DNA of 64,000 nt from an uncultured Clostridia bacterium (GTDB lineage: Bacteria; Bacillota; Clostridia; Oscillospirales; Oscillospiraceae): the NCBI GenBank assembly GCA_945948535.1, contig CAMFBN010000003.1, forward strand, positions 54,142 to 118,141, written 5' to 3'. How positions within the stretch are numbered: position 1 is the first letter of the stretch; each line of letters starts with the position of its first letter. This document shows, piece after piece, positions 27,019 through 34,779 of this stretch. Under the pieces are notes generated by a model. That model was not told the origin of the DNA and did not search any database. It saw nothing but the letters and a program-made list of their open reading frames with translations. The position numbers and the translations under genes are program-made.

Positions 27019-28633
27019 CCGCCTCTGGGATTCCTGCACCCGGCAGCTGGGTCTGGAAACCAAGGTTGAAAAGCGGTGGTTTATCGCCGCGTTTATCCTG
27101 CTGTATATTTATCTTTGGCTGTGCCAATACCTGCGGAGTTTTCTGGAGTACGATATCACCAGCGGCGTTGCCTGCTCGATTCTCTTCCCCGCGATTCAGG
27201 TGCTTCCCCTCTGCGTGTTCGGTGTCATGCTGTTCGCGAAATTTCGCATTCCCGATGTCACCGGCAGTGATTCCTTTCCGCGCCTTCGCCGTTTCTTCCC
27301 GGTGATTGCGTTCGCAGTGACCTTTGGATATCTTCTGCTGTGGCTCATCGCCTACTATCCCGGCGCCTTTTCCGCGGATAACATTTTCCAGTTTGAGAAT
27401 GCCTACTACGGATACTTTGACAACTGGCACCCCGTTCTGCACACCTGGCCCTTTTACTGGATCCCCTTGCAGATTTACCCGCATCCCGTCAGCATCACCC
27501 TGTTCCAAATCCTTTTATTCTGTCTTGCGGTGGGATACCTGTACCGGGTACTGTGCCGCCGGGGCAGCCCTATGTGGTTCATGATTGGATCCTGGCTGTT
27601 CCTGATCCTGAACTGCCACACCATGAGTATGATGATCTCTCCCCTGAAGGACAGTGCTCTGAGCATTGTTTCGCTGGTCGTTTTTACGCAGCTCATTGAA
27701 ATCTATGAGACGCAGGGCCAGTGGCTGAAAAAGTGGCATCATTTCCTGGTATTCACCGTTGTATACTTCCTTGCCTCCGGGGTTCGCCATAATGGTATTC
27801 TGCTGATCGCGCCATTGTACATCATTCTCTTCATTTTCCAGAAAGAAGCGCGGAAACCCGTTCTGTTTTCCGCTGCTCTGGTGCTGTTTGGCATCTGGTT
27901 CATGAACGGCCCCATCATGTTCTGGGACCGGATCTGTCCCCCCTCCAACCGTCAAATGGAGGTTCTTGGTATGCCCATGACCATCCTGTCCAGCGTCTAT
28001 ATTAAGGATCGGAGTGTCTTAAGCCCGGAAGCCATCCGTTTTCTTGACAGCCTTACGACCCAGGAGGAGTGGGACACCGTCTTTCAGTTCGGCAACTTCA
28101 ATTCCATCAAGTTCGTCTCCTCCCTCCCCCTTGCGGACCGCATTGAACAGGAGGGTGCAGCAGCCATCCTGAAGTATACTGCCGAAGCCATCAGCCGAAG
28201 CCCGATCTGGTCAACGAAGGCCTTTATCACGCTGACCCGTGAGGTATGGGATCCACTGTCCAACGTGGGCGGGTACACGCCGTACTGTTCCGACATCGTG
28301 ATCGATGGTATTGGCGTCACCTTTGAGGGAAACCAAGCGCTGGCACAAGTCCTGACCGTTTGGGGAGAAACCACAGATTCGCTGTTCCTGTCTCTGTTTA
28401 CGAAGAATGTGGGCATGATGATCCTGATTGCCATGTTCACGGCTGTAGTAAATGTGGGCCGGGGCAAGCTGGGCCGGGCATTTATGATCTTTCCCATGCT
28501 CATTTACGATTTCGGCACCATGCTCCTGCTCACCGGAGGCGATTTCCGCTTCTTCCACTTCAATTTTGTCATCATCATTCCGCTTCTCTATCTGATTCTA
28601 TCCGGGAGTAAAAACCATGAAACAGTTTCTTGA
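27002..28633 (+). CDS. DUF6020-type polytopic membrane protein, copy 2
   Basis: 543-residue tandem paralogue of the preceding gene; the first 30 residues differ at only four positions, and the C-terminal [15 protein letters not shown] and [17 protein letters not shown] are shared. The acidic and His positions of the first outer loop ([24 protein letters not shown]) are retained, so both copies are probably active. It overlaps copy 1 and gtrA by 17 bases each. The duplicates may act on different sugars of the same glycan. Confidence 0.75.
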   Translation: MKKRSNRLWDSCTRQLGLETKVEKRWFIAAFILLYIYLWLCQYLRSFLEYDITSGVACSILFPAIQVLPLCVFGVMLFAKFRIPDVTGSDSFPRLRRFFPVIAFAVTFGYLLLWLIAYYPGAFSADNIFQFENAYYGYFDNWHPVLHTWPFYWIPLQIYPHPVSITLFQILLFCLAVGYLYRVLCRRGSPMWFMIGSWLFLILNCHTMSMMISPLKDSALSIVSLVVFTQLIEIYETQGQWLKKWHHFLVFTVVYFLASGVRHNGILLIAPLYIILFIFQKEARKPVLFSAALVLFGIWFMNGPIMFWDRICPPSNRQMEVLGMPMTILSSVYIKDRSVLSPEAIRFLDSLTTQEEWDTVFQFGNFNSIKFVSSLPLADRIEQEGAAAILKYTAEAISRSPIWSTKAFITLTREVWDPLSNVGGYTPYCSDIVIDGIGVTFEGNQALAQVLTVWGETTDSLFLSLFTKNVGMMILIAMFTAVVNVGRGKLGRAFMIFPMLIYDFGTMLLLTGGDFRFFHFNFVIIIPLLYLILSGSKNHETVS

Positions 28634-29015
28634 TAAGTATATGGGCGGCCTGTTCGGCTACCTGATCGTGGGCGGTCTGGCTACCATCGTGGAATGGGCC
28701 GGCTTCTGGCTGTTCTCCGAAAAACTCTCCATCGAGTATCTGTTGGCGACCGCGCTGGCCTTTGCCATCTCCACCTTTGCCAACTGGCTGTTCGGCAGGC
28801 TGCTGGTATTCCGGGGAAAGCAGCAGCAGTCTCTTCTGCGGGAAATTCTTTCCGTATATCTTGCCAGCATTGTGGGACTGCTGCTCAATCTGCTCATTAT
28901 GTTCCTGCTGGTGCAGCTTTTGGGCGTGGAGAAAATGATTGCGAAGATGGCTGCCACGGTTCTGGTGTTCACGTACAATTATCTGGTCAGGAAGCTGATT
29001 ATCTACCGGAAATAG
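28617..29015 (+). CDS. GtrA-like flippase family protein
   Basis: 132-residue protein with four hydrophobic segments, matching GtrA, proposed to flip polyprenyl-phosphate-linked sugars across the membrane. Signs are FGYLIVGGLATIVEW at the N-terminus, STFANWLFGRLLVFRG in the middle and TYNYLVRKLIIYR at the end. It closes the flavoprotein-DUF6020-DUF6020 cluster with a 17-base overlap, which supports a lipid-linked sugar pathway. Confidence 0.9.
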   Translation: MKQFLDKYMGGLFGYLIVGGLATIVEWAGFWLFSEKLSIEYLLATALAFAISTFANWLFGRLLVFRGKQQQSLLREILSVYLASIVGLLLNLLIMFLLVQLLGVEKMIAKMAATVLVFTYNYLVRKLIIYRK

Positions 29016-29068
29016 GCCGACCGGCCATATCTTAACGAAAATTTAATGAAATCCGGGACAATCCTCCA

Positions 29069-29097
29069 TTGCAAACGGTTTTTCCCTATGCTACAAT
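29069..29097 (+). promoter_or_regulatory. Promoter of the small export protein gene
   Basis: TTGCAA (29069-29074), 17 bases, TACAAT (29092-29097), 28 bases before the start at 29125. Confidence 0.72.
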
Positions 29098-29124
29098 AGG
29101 GGAAATTCGATGTAGGAGTATTGT

Positions 29125-29598
29125 ATGCTGCTCAAATACCTGTCCTGTTTCTTTATCTCCATGGTGCCGCTGGTGGAGCTTCGGCTGGCGGTTCCCATGG
29201 CTGTGTCCATGGGACTTAGCTACTGGCCCTCGCTGGTGGTGTGCGTGATCGGAAACCTGCTGCCCGTTCCCTTTATTTATTTCTTCGCCAGGAAAGTGCT
29301 GGAATGGGGAAAAGACAAGAAATATATCGGCAGCTTTTTCAGCTGGTGCCTGCGAAAGGGCGAATCCGGCGGGCATAAACTGACCCAGCGGGCCGGACGG
29401 ACCGGCTCCTTTCTGGCCCTGATGCTCTTCGTGGGCATTCCCCTGCCGGGCACCGGCGCGTGGACGGGGACGCTGGCTGCCAGCTTTCTGGATATGGGCA
29501 TCAAAACCACTTCTCTCGCCGTATCCAGCGGGGTGGTTCTTGCGGGTATTATTATGGGCGTCGTCAGTCTGACCGGCGTTCACGTATTTGGACTTTAA
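29125..29598 (+). CDS. Putative small multidrug export protein (COG2426)
   Basis: 157-residue membrane protein of the COG2426 family. SMVPLVELRLAVPMAVSMG at the N-terminus and FVGIPLPGTGAWTGTLAAS in the second half, each with a helix-breaking Pro/Gly core, are the family's two repeats. The name rests on weak functional evidence; the actual substrate is unknown. It lies 16 bases before the HIT gene. Confidence 0.83.
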   Translation: MLLKYLSCFFISMVPLVELRLAVPMAVSMGLSYWPSLVVCVIGNLLPVPFIYFFARKVLEWGKDKKYIGSFFSWCLRKGESGGHKLTQRAGRTGSFLALMLFVGIPLPGTGAWTGTLAASFLDMGIKTTSLAVSSGVVLAGIIMGVVSLTGVHVFGL

Positions 29599-29614
29599 TC
29601 AGGAGGTAAGAAAG

Positions 29615-29956
29615 ATGTCTGATTGTCTGTTCTGTAAAATCATCGCCGGGGAAATCCCCTCCACCAAGGTCTACGAGGACGAAACCGTCTTCGCTTTCCG
29701 GGATATCAACCCTCAGGCCCCCACCCATGTGCTGGTGGTGCCCAAGGCGCACATTGCGGACTGCAATGGCGTGACCGCCGAAAACAGCGCAGTGGTGGCC
29801 CATATTTTTGAGATCATCCCGAAAATTGCCCAGGCGGAGGGTCTGACGGGCGGCTACCGGGTGGTCAGCAACTGCGGCGCCGACGCGGGCCAGACGGTCC
29901 AGCACCTGCACTTCCACATTCTCGGCGGCAAGCAGCTGACTCTGGAAATGGCATAA
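29615..29956 (+). CDS. HIT family nucleotide hydrolase (HinT-like)
   Basis: 113-residue histidine-triad protein, a purine nucleoside phosphoramidase/AMP-lysine hydrolase by family. The triad is HLHFHILGG near the C-terminus; CLFCKIIAGEIPS at the N-terminus and LVVPKAHI are conserved. The start is ATG at 29615 with AGGAGG upstream. It is followed by a strong terminator. Confidence 0.95.
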   Translation: MSDCLFCKIIAGEIPSTKVYEDETVFAFRDINPQAPTHVLVVPKAHIADCNGVTAENSAVVAHIFEIIPKIAQAEGLTGGYRVVSNCGADAGQTVQHLHFHILGGKQLTLEMA

Positions 29957-29968
29957 ACTGCATAATAA

Positions 29969-30006
29969 GTGAGGGGTCAGGCAATTGCCTGACCCCCCAC
30001 TTTTTA
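29969..30006. terminator. Bidirectional terminator
   Basis: GTGAGGGGTCAGGCA and its complement form a long stem (29969-30000), followed by TTTTTATTT on the plus strand and, for upp on the other strand, by an A/T-rich stretch. Confidence 0.85.
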
Positions 30007-30007
30007 T

Positions 30008-30637
30008 TTACTTGGTACCGAAAATCCGGTCGCCGGCGTCGCCAAGGCCGGGAACGATGTAGGCGTTGGCATTTAGCTTCTCGTCCATGGCGGCAAGGTA
30101 GATGTCCACGTCGGGATGGGCCGCGGTGACAGCCTTCACGCCCTCGGGGCAGCCGATTATGTTCATCATGATGATCTGCTTGCAGCCGTGCTGCTTCAGG
30201 AAATCAATGGCGGCGATGGCGCTGCCGCCGGTTGCCAGCATGGGGTCCACCACGAACACCTGACGGTTTCCGATGTCATCGGGCAGCTTGCAGTAGTATT
30301 CCACAGGCTTGTGGGTCTCGGGGTCCCGGTACAAGCCGATGTGACCGATTTTCGCGGAGGGAATCAGGCCGACCATGCTGTCCACCATGCCCAGACCCGC
30401 GCGGAGAATGGGGACGATGGCCATTTTCTTACCTGCCAGCATACGGCAGGTCGCGGTGGTGATGGGGGTCTCCACCTGCACCTCCTTGGTAGGCAGGTTC
30501 CGGGTGGCTTCGTAGCACATCAGGCCGGCGATTTCGCCCACCAGCTCCCGGAATTCCTTGACGGGGGTGTCCTTGCTGCGCAGAATTGCCAGCTTGTGCT
30601 GAATCAGGGGATGATCGAGGACATAAACGTTTGCCAT
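30008..30637 (-). CDS. upp: Uracil phosphoribosyltransferase
   Basis: Converts uracil and PRPP to UMP (pyrimidine salvage). 209 residues, usual length; the PRPP loop [18 protein letters not shown] and the uracil-binding C-terminus [16 protein letters not shown] are intact. It follows tsaB by 14 bases on the minus strand. Confidence 0.96.
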   Translation of the reverse strand: MANVYVLDHPLIQHKLAILRSKDTPVKEFRELVGEIAGLMCYEATRNLPTKEVQVETPITTATCRMLAGKKMAIVPILRAGLGMVDSMVGLIPSAKIGHIGLYRDPETHKPVEYYCKLPDDIGNRQVFVVDPMLATGGSAIAAIDFLKQHGCKQIIMMNIIGCPEGVKAVTAAHPDVDIYLAAMDEKLNANAYIVPGLGDAGDRIFGTK

Positions 30638-30651
30638 GGTATCTTTCTCCT

Positions 30652-31368
30652 TTATTCCGTTATTTCAACTTTTTTCATGCGTTCCGCACGTTCCCGCTCC
30701 GCCTGAGACAGCCGCAGATAATTGGGGGTCAGGGCGTTGGCATCGCCCGGGTCGCCCGCCTCCGCCTGTTTCTGCGCCGCCAGCGCCACGCCAACCGCCC
30801 GCTGGTGCATCCGGTGCTCCGGCGGCAGTACCAGATTGGGAACGCTCTCCAACAATGTATTATAACACAGATTGCTGCCATCGCCAACCAAAAAAATGGG
30901 TTCTTTCAAACTTTTTAATTCCGCGCCCAGTTCGGCAAGGGAGATGGCCCGGTCTTCGGTGACCCGTTCCGGCGTTCCGTGGTTTACATAAAACAGAGCG
31001 TTGTAAACCTGACTTCTCCGGGCGTCCATACAGGGGCAGACGTAGCCCTGATACGCGCCCAAACTGCGCACCATGGCTTCCAGCGTGGACACGCCGTAGC
31101 AGGGAATCTCCTGGCCCCAGGCAAAGCCCTTGGCGGCGGCCACGCCGATGCGCACGCCGGTAAAGGAGCCGGGGCCTGCCGCCACGGCGACAGCGGTCAC
31201 ATCCTCCACGGTCTTTCCGCACTGAGACAGCAGATTTTCCGCCATGACCATCAGGGTCTGGCTGTGGGTCAGGCCGGTGTTCTGATAGCTTTCCCCCAGC
31301 AGCTTTCCATCCTCCAGCAGGGCTGCGGAGGCCGCTTTCGCGCTGGTCTCAAAGGCTAAAATCAGCAA
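30652..31368 (-). CDS. tsaB: tRNA t6A biosynthesis protein TsaB
   Basis: TsaB supports TsaD in making N6-threonylcarbamoyladenosine at position 37 of ANN-decoding tRNAs. 238 residues; [16 protein letters not shown] at the N-terminus and [19 protein letters not shown] are the ASKHA-fold signatures. I place the start at TTG 31368, because the family begins at this residue and AGGGGGGAG lies upstream; an in-frame ATG at 31422 would add 18 unrelated residues. It overlaps tsaE by 20 bases. Confidence 0.92.
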   Translation of the reverse strand: MLILAFETSAKAASAALLEDGKLLGESYQNTGLTHSQTLMVMAENLLSQCGKTVEDVTAVAVAAGPGSFTGVRIGVAAAKGFAWGQEIPCYGVSTLEAMVRSLGAYQGYVCPCMDARRSQVYNALFYVNHGTPERVTEDRAISLAELGAELKSLKEPIFLVGDGSNLCYNTLLESVPNLVLPPEHRMHQRAVGVALAAQKQAEAGDPGDANALTPNYLRLSQAERERAERMKKVEITE

Positions 31369-31786
31369 ATTTTTCTCCCCCCTCGATGGTGATGCGCCGG
31401 GTATTTTCTCCCAGCTTTTCAATGGTCACGGTAATTGCTTCCTCCATGGCCTCCGCCACGTTCTCGCTCCACTCTACGGCGCAGACCCCGCCCCGGTCCA
31501 GATAGTCCTCCCAGCCGATGTCCCACAGGTCATCGGCGCAGCGCAGGCGGTACATATCGAAGTGGAACAGGGGCAGCCGCCCGCCCAAATATTCATTCAC
31601 AATGGTGTAAGTAGGACTGGTGACCATCTCGTCACAGCCCAGCCCCCGGGCCAGGCCCCGGGTGAAGGCGGTCTTCCCTGCCCCCAGGTCCCCCCGGTAG
31701 GCGATGATGGTTCCCGGCCCCAGCTTCGCCGCCAGCGCCGCCCCGAGGGTTTCCGTTTCCGCAGGGGAATTGGTTATATACTCCAT
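31349..31786 (-). CDS. tsaE: tRNA t6A biosynthesis ATPase TsaE
   Basis: 145-residue P-loop ATPase that works with TsaB and TsaD in t6A synthesis. Walker A GDLGAGKTAFTRGLA (about residues 32-46), SPTYTIVNEY (switch region), FHFDMYRL and VEWSENV are characteristic. It starts five bases after prfA ends and overlaps tsaB. Confidence 0.95.
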   Translation of the reverse strand: MEYITNSPAETETLGAALAAKLGPGTIIAYRGDLGAGKTAFTRGLARGLGCDEMVTSPTYTIVNEYLGGRLPLFHFDMYRLRCADDLWDIGWEDYLDRGGVCAVEWSENVAEAMEEAITVTIEKLGENTRRITIEGGEKFADFSL

Positions 31787-31791
31787 AGCAT

Positions 31792-32850
31792 TTACCTCGC
31801 GTTTTTCAGTTTCTCCGCCTGATCGGCGGTGGCGAGGGCGTTGATGATTTCATCTAAGTCGCCATCCATAACGGAGTCGATGCGATACAGGGTCAGATTC
31901 ACCCGGTGGTCGGTGACCCGGCCCTGGGGGAAATTGTAGGTGCGGATGCGCTCGTTGCGCATACCCGTGCCCACCTGCGACCTTCGCAGACCCGTGACCT
32001 CGCTGCTAAGCTTCTCCTGCTCCATTTCGTAGAGCTTGGAGGCCAGCATCCGCATACATTTTTCACGGTTCTGCACCTGAGACCGTTCCTCCTGGCAGGC
32101 CACCACAATCCCCGTAGGCTTGTGAATCAGCCGGACGGCAGAGCTGGTCTTGTTGACGTGCTGACCGCCGGCGCCGCTGGCACGGTAGACCTGCATCTCG
32201 ATGTCGGCAGGGTTAATCTGCACATCCACTTCTTCCATCTCCGGCAGCACCGCCACGGTGGCGGTGGAGGTGTGCACCCGGCCGCCGGATTCCGTCTCCG
32301 GCACCCGCTGAACCCGGTGGACGCCGGACTCGTACTTCATCCGGGAGTAGGCCCCCCGTCCGTTAATGACGAAGTCCGCCTCCTTCACGCCCCCCAGCTC
32401 CGTCTCATTATAATTGAGCAGCTCCACGCTCCAGCCCATTTTCGCGGCGTACATGGAGTACATCCGGAACAGACTGTGGGCAAACAGGGCGCTTTCCTCG
32501 CCGCCAACGCCGCCGCGAATCTCCACGATCACGTTTTTTTCGTCGTTGGGATCCTTCGGCAGCAGCAGAATTTGCAGTTTTTCGTATAATGCTTCCTTCG
32601 TGGCCTTGGCCTGTGCATAGGTTTCCTGACACAGCTCCTTCATTTCCGGATCCGCCATCAGCTCCTGGGCCTCCGCCATGTCGGTTTCCGCCTGCCGGTA
32701 GGCCTGATAGCACGCCACAATCGGCTCCAAATCGTTCTTTTCCCGCAGCTGCTTCGCCGCCTTCTGAGGGTCGGCATAGAAATCCGGCTGCTCGGAACGG
32801 GCGCAGAGTTCTTCGTATTTATCGCAGATTGCCTGTAATTTGTTCAGCAT
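31792..32850 (-). CDS. prfA: Peptide chain release factor 1
   Basis: RF1 reads UAA and UAG and releases the finished peptide. 352 residues. The catalytic GGQ loop is in [16 protein letters not shown] (about residue 229), with [15 protein letters not shown] before it and [19 protein letters not shown] after it. It is in a minus-strand housekeeping run rlmA-prfA-tsaE-tsaB-upp; the usual partner prmC is not next to it. Confidence 0.96.
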   Translation of the reverse strand: MLNKLQAICDKYEELCARSEQPDFYADPQKAAKQLREKNDLEPIVACYQAYRQAETDMAEAQELMADPEMKELCQETYAQAKATKEALYEKLQILLLPKDPNDEKNVIVEIRGGVGGEESALFAHSLFRMYSMYAAKMGWSVELLNYNETELGGVKEADFVINGRGAYSRMKYESGVHRVQRVPETESGGRVHTSTATVAVLPEMEEVDVQINPADIEMQVYRASGAGGQHVNKTSSAVRLIHKPTGIVVACQEERSQVQNREKCMRMLASKLYEMEQEKLSSEVTGLRRSQVGTGMRNERIRTYNFPQGRVTDHRVNLTLYRIDSVMDGDLDEIINALATADQAEKLKNAR

Positions 32851-32910
32851 TCACTTTTCTCCGTTATTTCGACTTTTTACCAGACATACAACTTTGGGTT
32901 CACGGGGATA

Positions 32911-33711
32911 TTATGTACGCCGGAAGACATTCAGCACACAGCTTGCCGTATCCGTCAGCGTCTGCGTCATACGCAAGCGGTCAGCTCCCGCTTTGCTCAC
33001 CCGGAACAGGTGAGGCGTCATGGCAAACAGGTTCTGCACCTGCGCCCCCTCCACCGTGAAGGAAAACCGGATGGGAACGGACTCCAGCAGGGTGAAACCG
33101 GGCAGTTCGGGGACTGTATCCTTTTCCCGGAAGATCAGTTCGTCATAAATGATCTTCTTCAGCCCCAGCAGGTGATCCTGCGCCGCCAAAACCAGAAAAA
33201 ACAGGCCGTTTTCCCGCAAAATCCGGTGAAATTCCTCCGGCAGGGTAAGCGCGAACAGGCTGGTCAGCAGTCCCGCAGCTCCATCCTCCACAGGAATCCG
33301 GGCCGCTGTGGCGCACAGCCACTGGGCGTCCTTGTATTTTCCGGCGGCATAGCGCACCGCGTCCTTGGAAATGTCCAGTCCGGTGAGTTCTGCCCCTACG
33401 GCCTTCGCCAGACGGGTGCAGTAGTAGCCTTCTCCGCAGCCCACATCCAATATGGGGCCGGAGGCGCCGTATTTTTCCGCCGCGGCAATCAGCGCTTCGG
33501 CGATGGGGGCGTAAAAGCCGCCCTCCAAAAATTCCCGGCGGGACAGCACCTGCTCTTTGGTGTCCCCGGGGTGGGCGGAGTGCCTTTGCTGCACGGTCAG
33601 CAGATTCACATACCCCTGCCGGGCGATATCAAAGCTGTGATGCGCCGGACAGACCAGGCGGTGCTCCTCACGGCACAGGGGTTTTTCGCAAATTGGGCAG
33701 ATCAGGTTCAT
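32911..33711 (-). CDS. rlmA: 23S rRNA (guanine-N1)-methyltransferase RlmA family
   Basis: 266-residue SAM-dependent methyltransferase of the RlmA (RrmA/TlrB) family, methylating a guanine in 23S rRNA helix 35. An N-terminal zinc site is formed by CPICEKPL and CPAHHSFD; SAM binding is at ILDVGCGEGYYCTRL (about 89-103). The start is ATG at 33711 with GGAGGA upstream. TlrB-like members give tylosin resistance, but housekeeping modification is more likely here. Confidence 0.9.
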   Translation of the reverse strand: MNLICPICEKPLCREEHRLVCPAHHSFDIARQGYVNLLTVQQRHSAHPGDTKEQVLSRREFLEGGFYAPIAEALIAAAEKYGASGPILDVGCGEGYYCTRLAKAVGAELTGLDISKDAVRYAAGKYKDAQWLCATAARIPVEDGAAGLLTSLFALTLPEEFHRILRENGLFFLVLAAQDHLLGLKKIIYDELIFREKDTVPELPGFTLLESVPIRFSFTVEGAQVQNLFAMTPHLFRVSKAGADRLRMTQTLTDTASCVLNVFRRT

Positions 33712-33831
33712 ATCATAATCCTCCAATAGGATAGTATACCCCATTTTTTATCCGCCGTCAACGGAAGTTTCCGCGTCGGCATCTGTAGGGCTTATGTCAT
33801 GACCCCGCCCTACGAAAGTGTGGTGGCATTG

Positions 33832-34509
33832 ATGCGAAAGTTTCTTTCAATTTTTCTGAGTTTATCTTTACTGGTTCTGCCCGTCCGGGCGGAGGAAAGC
33901 AAGTACGTTGCCCTGACCTTTGATGACGGGCCGTCGGGAAAGTACACCCGCGCTCTGCTGGACGGGCTGTATGACCGGGGCGTCCACGCCACCTTCCTGC
34001 TGTGTGGCTACCGGATGAAGGATTATCCCGACCTGACCCGGCGGATTTACGAGGAGGGCCACGAGATTGGCTACCACGGCTTCACCCATAAAAGCATGCA
34101 GTCCATGAGCCGCCGGGATATCGCGGGTGAGCTGGAAGACTCTCAGGCGCTGCTGCCCGAAGGGTGCCAGCCGGTATTCCTCCGTCCGCCGGGAGGCTGC
34201 TGCTCCGACGCTGTCCGGCAGGTGGCTGAGGTGCGGAATCTCGCCATCCTCAGCTGGTCGGTAGACCCCCGGGACTGGGCCACCCACGACACCGCCGCCG
34301 TGGAGCGGGCCGTGCTGAAAAATGTGAAGGATGGGGACATTGTGCTTCTGCACGATATGTCCGACAGTTCCGTACAGGCGGCGCTGGACATTGTGGACGT
34401 GCTGCTGGATAAGGACTACGAAATCGTCACCGTATCCCGGCTCGTCCGGCTGCGGGGAGTCAAACTCCGCCCCGGGCAGGTGTATACCCACTTTCAAAAA
34501 ATCAGTTAA
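33832..34509 (+). CDS. Polysaccharide deacetylase (CE4, NodB domain)
   Basis: Secreted or membrane-held deacetylase of 225 residues with an N-terminal signal (MRKFLSIFLSLSLLVLPVRA). CE4 motifs are all present: TFDDGP (catalytic base and metal Asp), HEIGYHGFTHKS (metal His residues), RPPGG, SVDPRDW and VLLHDM. It would remove N-acetyl groups from peptidoglycan or another amino-sugar polymer. The start ATG at 33832 has only a weak GTGGTGG upstream; an earlier in-frame ATG at 33799 is possible but would bury the signal. Confidence 0.9.
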   Translation: MRKFLSIFLSLSLLVLPVRAEESKYVALTFDDGPSGKYTRALLDGLYDRGVHATFLLCGYRMKDYPDLTRRIYEEGHEIGYHGFTHKSMQSMSRRDIAGELEDSQALLPEGCQPVFLRPPGGCCSDAVRQVAEVRNLAILSWSVDPRDWATHDTAAVERAVLKNVKDGDIVLLHDMSDSSVQAALDIVDVLLDKDYEIVTVSRLVRLRGVKLRPGQVYTHFQKIS

Positions 34510-34531
34510 ATCTCATAAAAAGCTGTTCTTT

Positions 34532-34572
34532 TCCCGCCTCCGGCTGTTTTCCGGCGGCGGGATTCTTTCTAT
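34532..34572 (+). terminator. Terminator after polysaccharide deacetylase
   Basis: CCCGCC with GGCGGG and an inner CCGG / CCGG pair around TGTTTT, followed by TTCTTTCTATTTT. A second small hairpin ATCCCCCC / GGGGGAT lies at 34625-34642. Confidence 0.7.
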
Positions 34573-34676
34573 TTTGTCGAGTTTTGGAAGCCGCTGCATG
34601 GAATTATCATGTAAATTCACCAAAAATCCCCCCGTGGGGGATACGAAAATGAGAAGAATTGTGTGAAAATGCACGA

Positions 34677-34705
34677 TTGACAATCTTGCATGAAATTAGT
34701 AAAAT
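34677..34705 (+). promoter_or_regulatory. Promoter of the CODH/ACS genes
   Basis: Consensus TTGACA (34677-34682), 17 bases, TAAAAT (34700-34705), about 70 bases before cooS. No CooA-type site was recognised. Confidence 0.78.
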
Positions 34706-34779
34706 AATATCGATACCTTATGTTCTGCATAAGCGTCATTTCGTTCGTCACAAGAATCAATGATTAGGAGGAAATCACT

